Source: an uncultured Hyphomicrobiales bacterium (GTDB taxonomy: Bacteria > Pseudomonadota > Alphaproteobacteria > Rhizobiales > Xanthobacteraceae). Taken from it: a DNA stretch of 5,935 nt. Where the stretch lies: positions 1 to 5,935 of the forward strand of contig CAITEM010000275.1 of the NCBI GenBank assembly GCA_903891395.1. Reading direction: 5' to 3'. The notes below the pieces were generated by a model, which ran no database searches, was not told where the DNA came from, and saw nothing but the letters and a program-made list of their open reading frames with translations. Below are positions 5,105 to 5,935 of this stretch, piece by piece (the stretch's first letter is position 1; each line of letters starts with the position of its first letter). Made by a program: the position numbers and the translations under genes.

Positions 5105-5935
5105 ATGAAACCGAACAGACTCCTGGCAGCCGCGGTCCTCGTTATCGCCATCGGCGCGCCGATTGCCGTCATTGTGGGAGATACCAAGGTGCCGCAATCG
5201 ACCACACCCACCGGCGAACAAGTCGCATTTTTTCACGGGCTGGGCGCGAGCCCAATCGCCACCCAATCCAACCTGGCTTCGTTGGAACGCGCGGACGCGT
5301 GGATTAATTCGCCGCCGCTGACGCCAGCCGACTTGCGCGGCAAGGTCGTCCTCGTCCATTTCTGGACCTACACCTGCATCAACTGGCTGCGCACGCAGTC
5401 CACCCTTCGCGCCTGGGCGGAGAAGTACAAAGACAAGGGTCTGGTCGTGATCGGCGTCCACACGCCGGAATTTCGCTTCGAGAAAAATCTCGACAACGTG
5501 CGCCGCGAGGTCAAGGCGCTGCACGTCGATTATCCGGTCGCGGTCGACAGCGACTATGCGATCTGGCGCGCCTTCGACAACAATTACTGGCCCGCGCAAT
5601 ATTTCATCGACGCGCAGGGACGGGTGCGCCACAGCCATTTTGGCGAGGGCGACTACGACCAATCGGAAATGGTCATTCAGCGCTTGCTGATGGAGGCCGG
5701 CGCCAGCGGTATCGGCGATGAACTGGTGTCGCCGCATCCGCGCGGCTTCGAAGTGCCGGCAGACTACGCAAGCCTCAAGTCGCCGGAAAATTATACCGGC
5801 TACGAGCGCACCGAAGGCTTTGCGTCGCCGGCCGGCGTGGCCCGCGACAAGCCGCGTATGTATGAATTGCCGGCGCAGTTGCGCCTGAACGACTGGGCGC
5901 TTTCAGGCGACTGGACGATCAAGCGCGATGCCGCC
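5105..5935 (+). CDS. Thioredoxin-like (redoxin/TlpA-type) protein with CxxW site, 3' end missing
   Basis: Visible product is 277 residues and remains open at the window edge. It starts with a basic residue pair and a hydrophobic segment (about 6-24), fitting an uncleaved membrane anchor or signal peptide, so the thioredoxin domain should be periplasmic. KVVLVHFWTYTCINWLRTQ (80-98) is the beta-strand and active-site region, GLVVIGVHTPEF (112-123) follows, and the cis-proline loop is YWPAQYFID (161-169). The region after about 215, with ENYTGYERTEGFASPAGVARD (228-248), is the C-terminal part typical of DipZ/cytochrome-c-biogenesis-like redoxins. The active site is C91-I-N-W94: the resolving cysteine of CxxC is Trp (TGG at 5384-5386). 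An in-frame ATG at 5069 would add MAKPRARGRDPS; the 5105 ATG is preferred because GAGA lies about eight bases upstream. It is transcribed away from mnmE and is functionally unrelated to the tRNA/partition cluster. Substrate is unknown. Confidence 0.85.
   Translation, partial: MKPNRLLAAAVLVIAIGAPIAVIVGDTKVPQSTTPTGEQVAFFHGLGASPIATQSNLASLERADAWINSPPLTPADLRGKVVLVHFWTYTCINWLRTQSTLRAWAEKYKDKGLVVIGVHTPEFRFEKNLDNVRREVKALHVDYPVAVDSDYAIWRAFDNNYWPAQYFIDAQGRVRHSHFGEGDYDQSEMVIQRLLMEAGASGIGDELVSPHPRGFEVPADYASLKSPENYTGYERTEGFASPAGVARDKPRMYELPAQLRLNDWALSGDWTIKRDAA

Noticed and set aside
4787..5737. Long minus-strand open frame (316 codons) opposite the thioredoxin-like gene
   Set aside because: It is antisense to a clear thioredoxin-fold gene, runs through the double-hairpin repeat (giving the tell-tale IPAKAGIQ and PRLRGDE peptides), and shows no domain of its own.

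Overview
The window is GC-rich apart from one short island. It carries the origin-proximal gene order typical of alphaproteobacterial chromosomes: mnmE, mnmG, rsmG and parA, all read on the minus strand. The protein style, the two canonical parS sites and the kinds of palindromic repeats (a CCGGGGCGCG-armed element and a 'CCCCGC/GCGGGG plus TTCCCGC/GCGGGAA' double hairpin) suggest a member of the Hyphomicrobiales (Rhizobiales), probably close to the Bradyrhizobiaceae or Xanthobacteraceae. The genus is not resolvable by eye.

Layout from left to right. Positions 1-401 hold the 5' half of the chromosome-partition ATPase gene parA. It is interrupted by an in-frame TAG at 15-17, and the next codons still look like ParA. 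Positions 436-1101 are rsmG (16S rRNA G527 methyltransferase), with a perfect parS site inside its coding sequence. It overlaps by 4 bases with mnmG (1098-2963), the FAD subunit of the tRNA wobble-uridine modification enzyme. The 91-base gap before mnmE holds a second perfect parS site. mnmE (3055-4728) is the GTPase partner of MnmG. Positions 4729-5068 are non-coding and hold two palindromic repeats. A divergent plus-strand gene for a membrane-anchored or exported thioredoxin-like protein starts at 5105 (or 5069) and runs off the right edge.

MnmE and MnmG form the complex that makes 5-(carboxymethyl)aminomethyl-uridine at tRNA position 34. RsmG modifies the ribosomal decoding region. ParA, with ParB (its gene would lie beyond the left edge) and the parS sites, segregates the origin region. 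The two parS sites, 1,999 bp apart, mark this as the centromere-like region of the main chromosome.

The most unusual part is mnmE. It is about 100 residues longer than the usual family length, and the excess lies in two in-frame insertions on either side of the G4 (NKVD) motif of its GTPase domain. One is a coding copy of a dispersed-type palindromic repeat. The other is a roughly 215-bp AT-rich island made of divergent 75-bp tandem repeats. That island also holds a regular set of TTAA-N7-TTAA motifs resembling binding sites for the cell-cycle regulator CtrA. All GTPase motifs and the C-terminal CIGK are kept, so the protein is probably functional.
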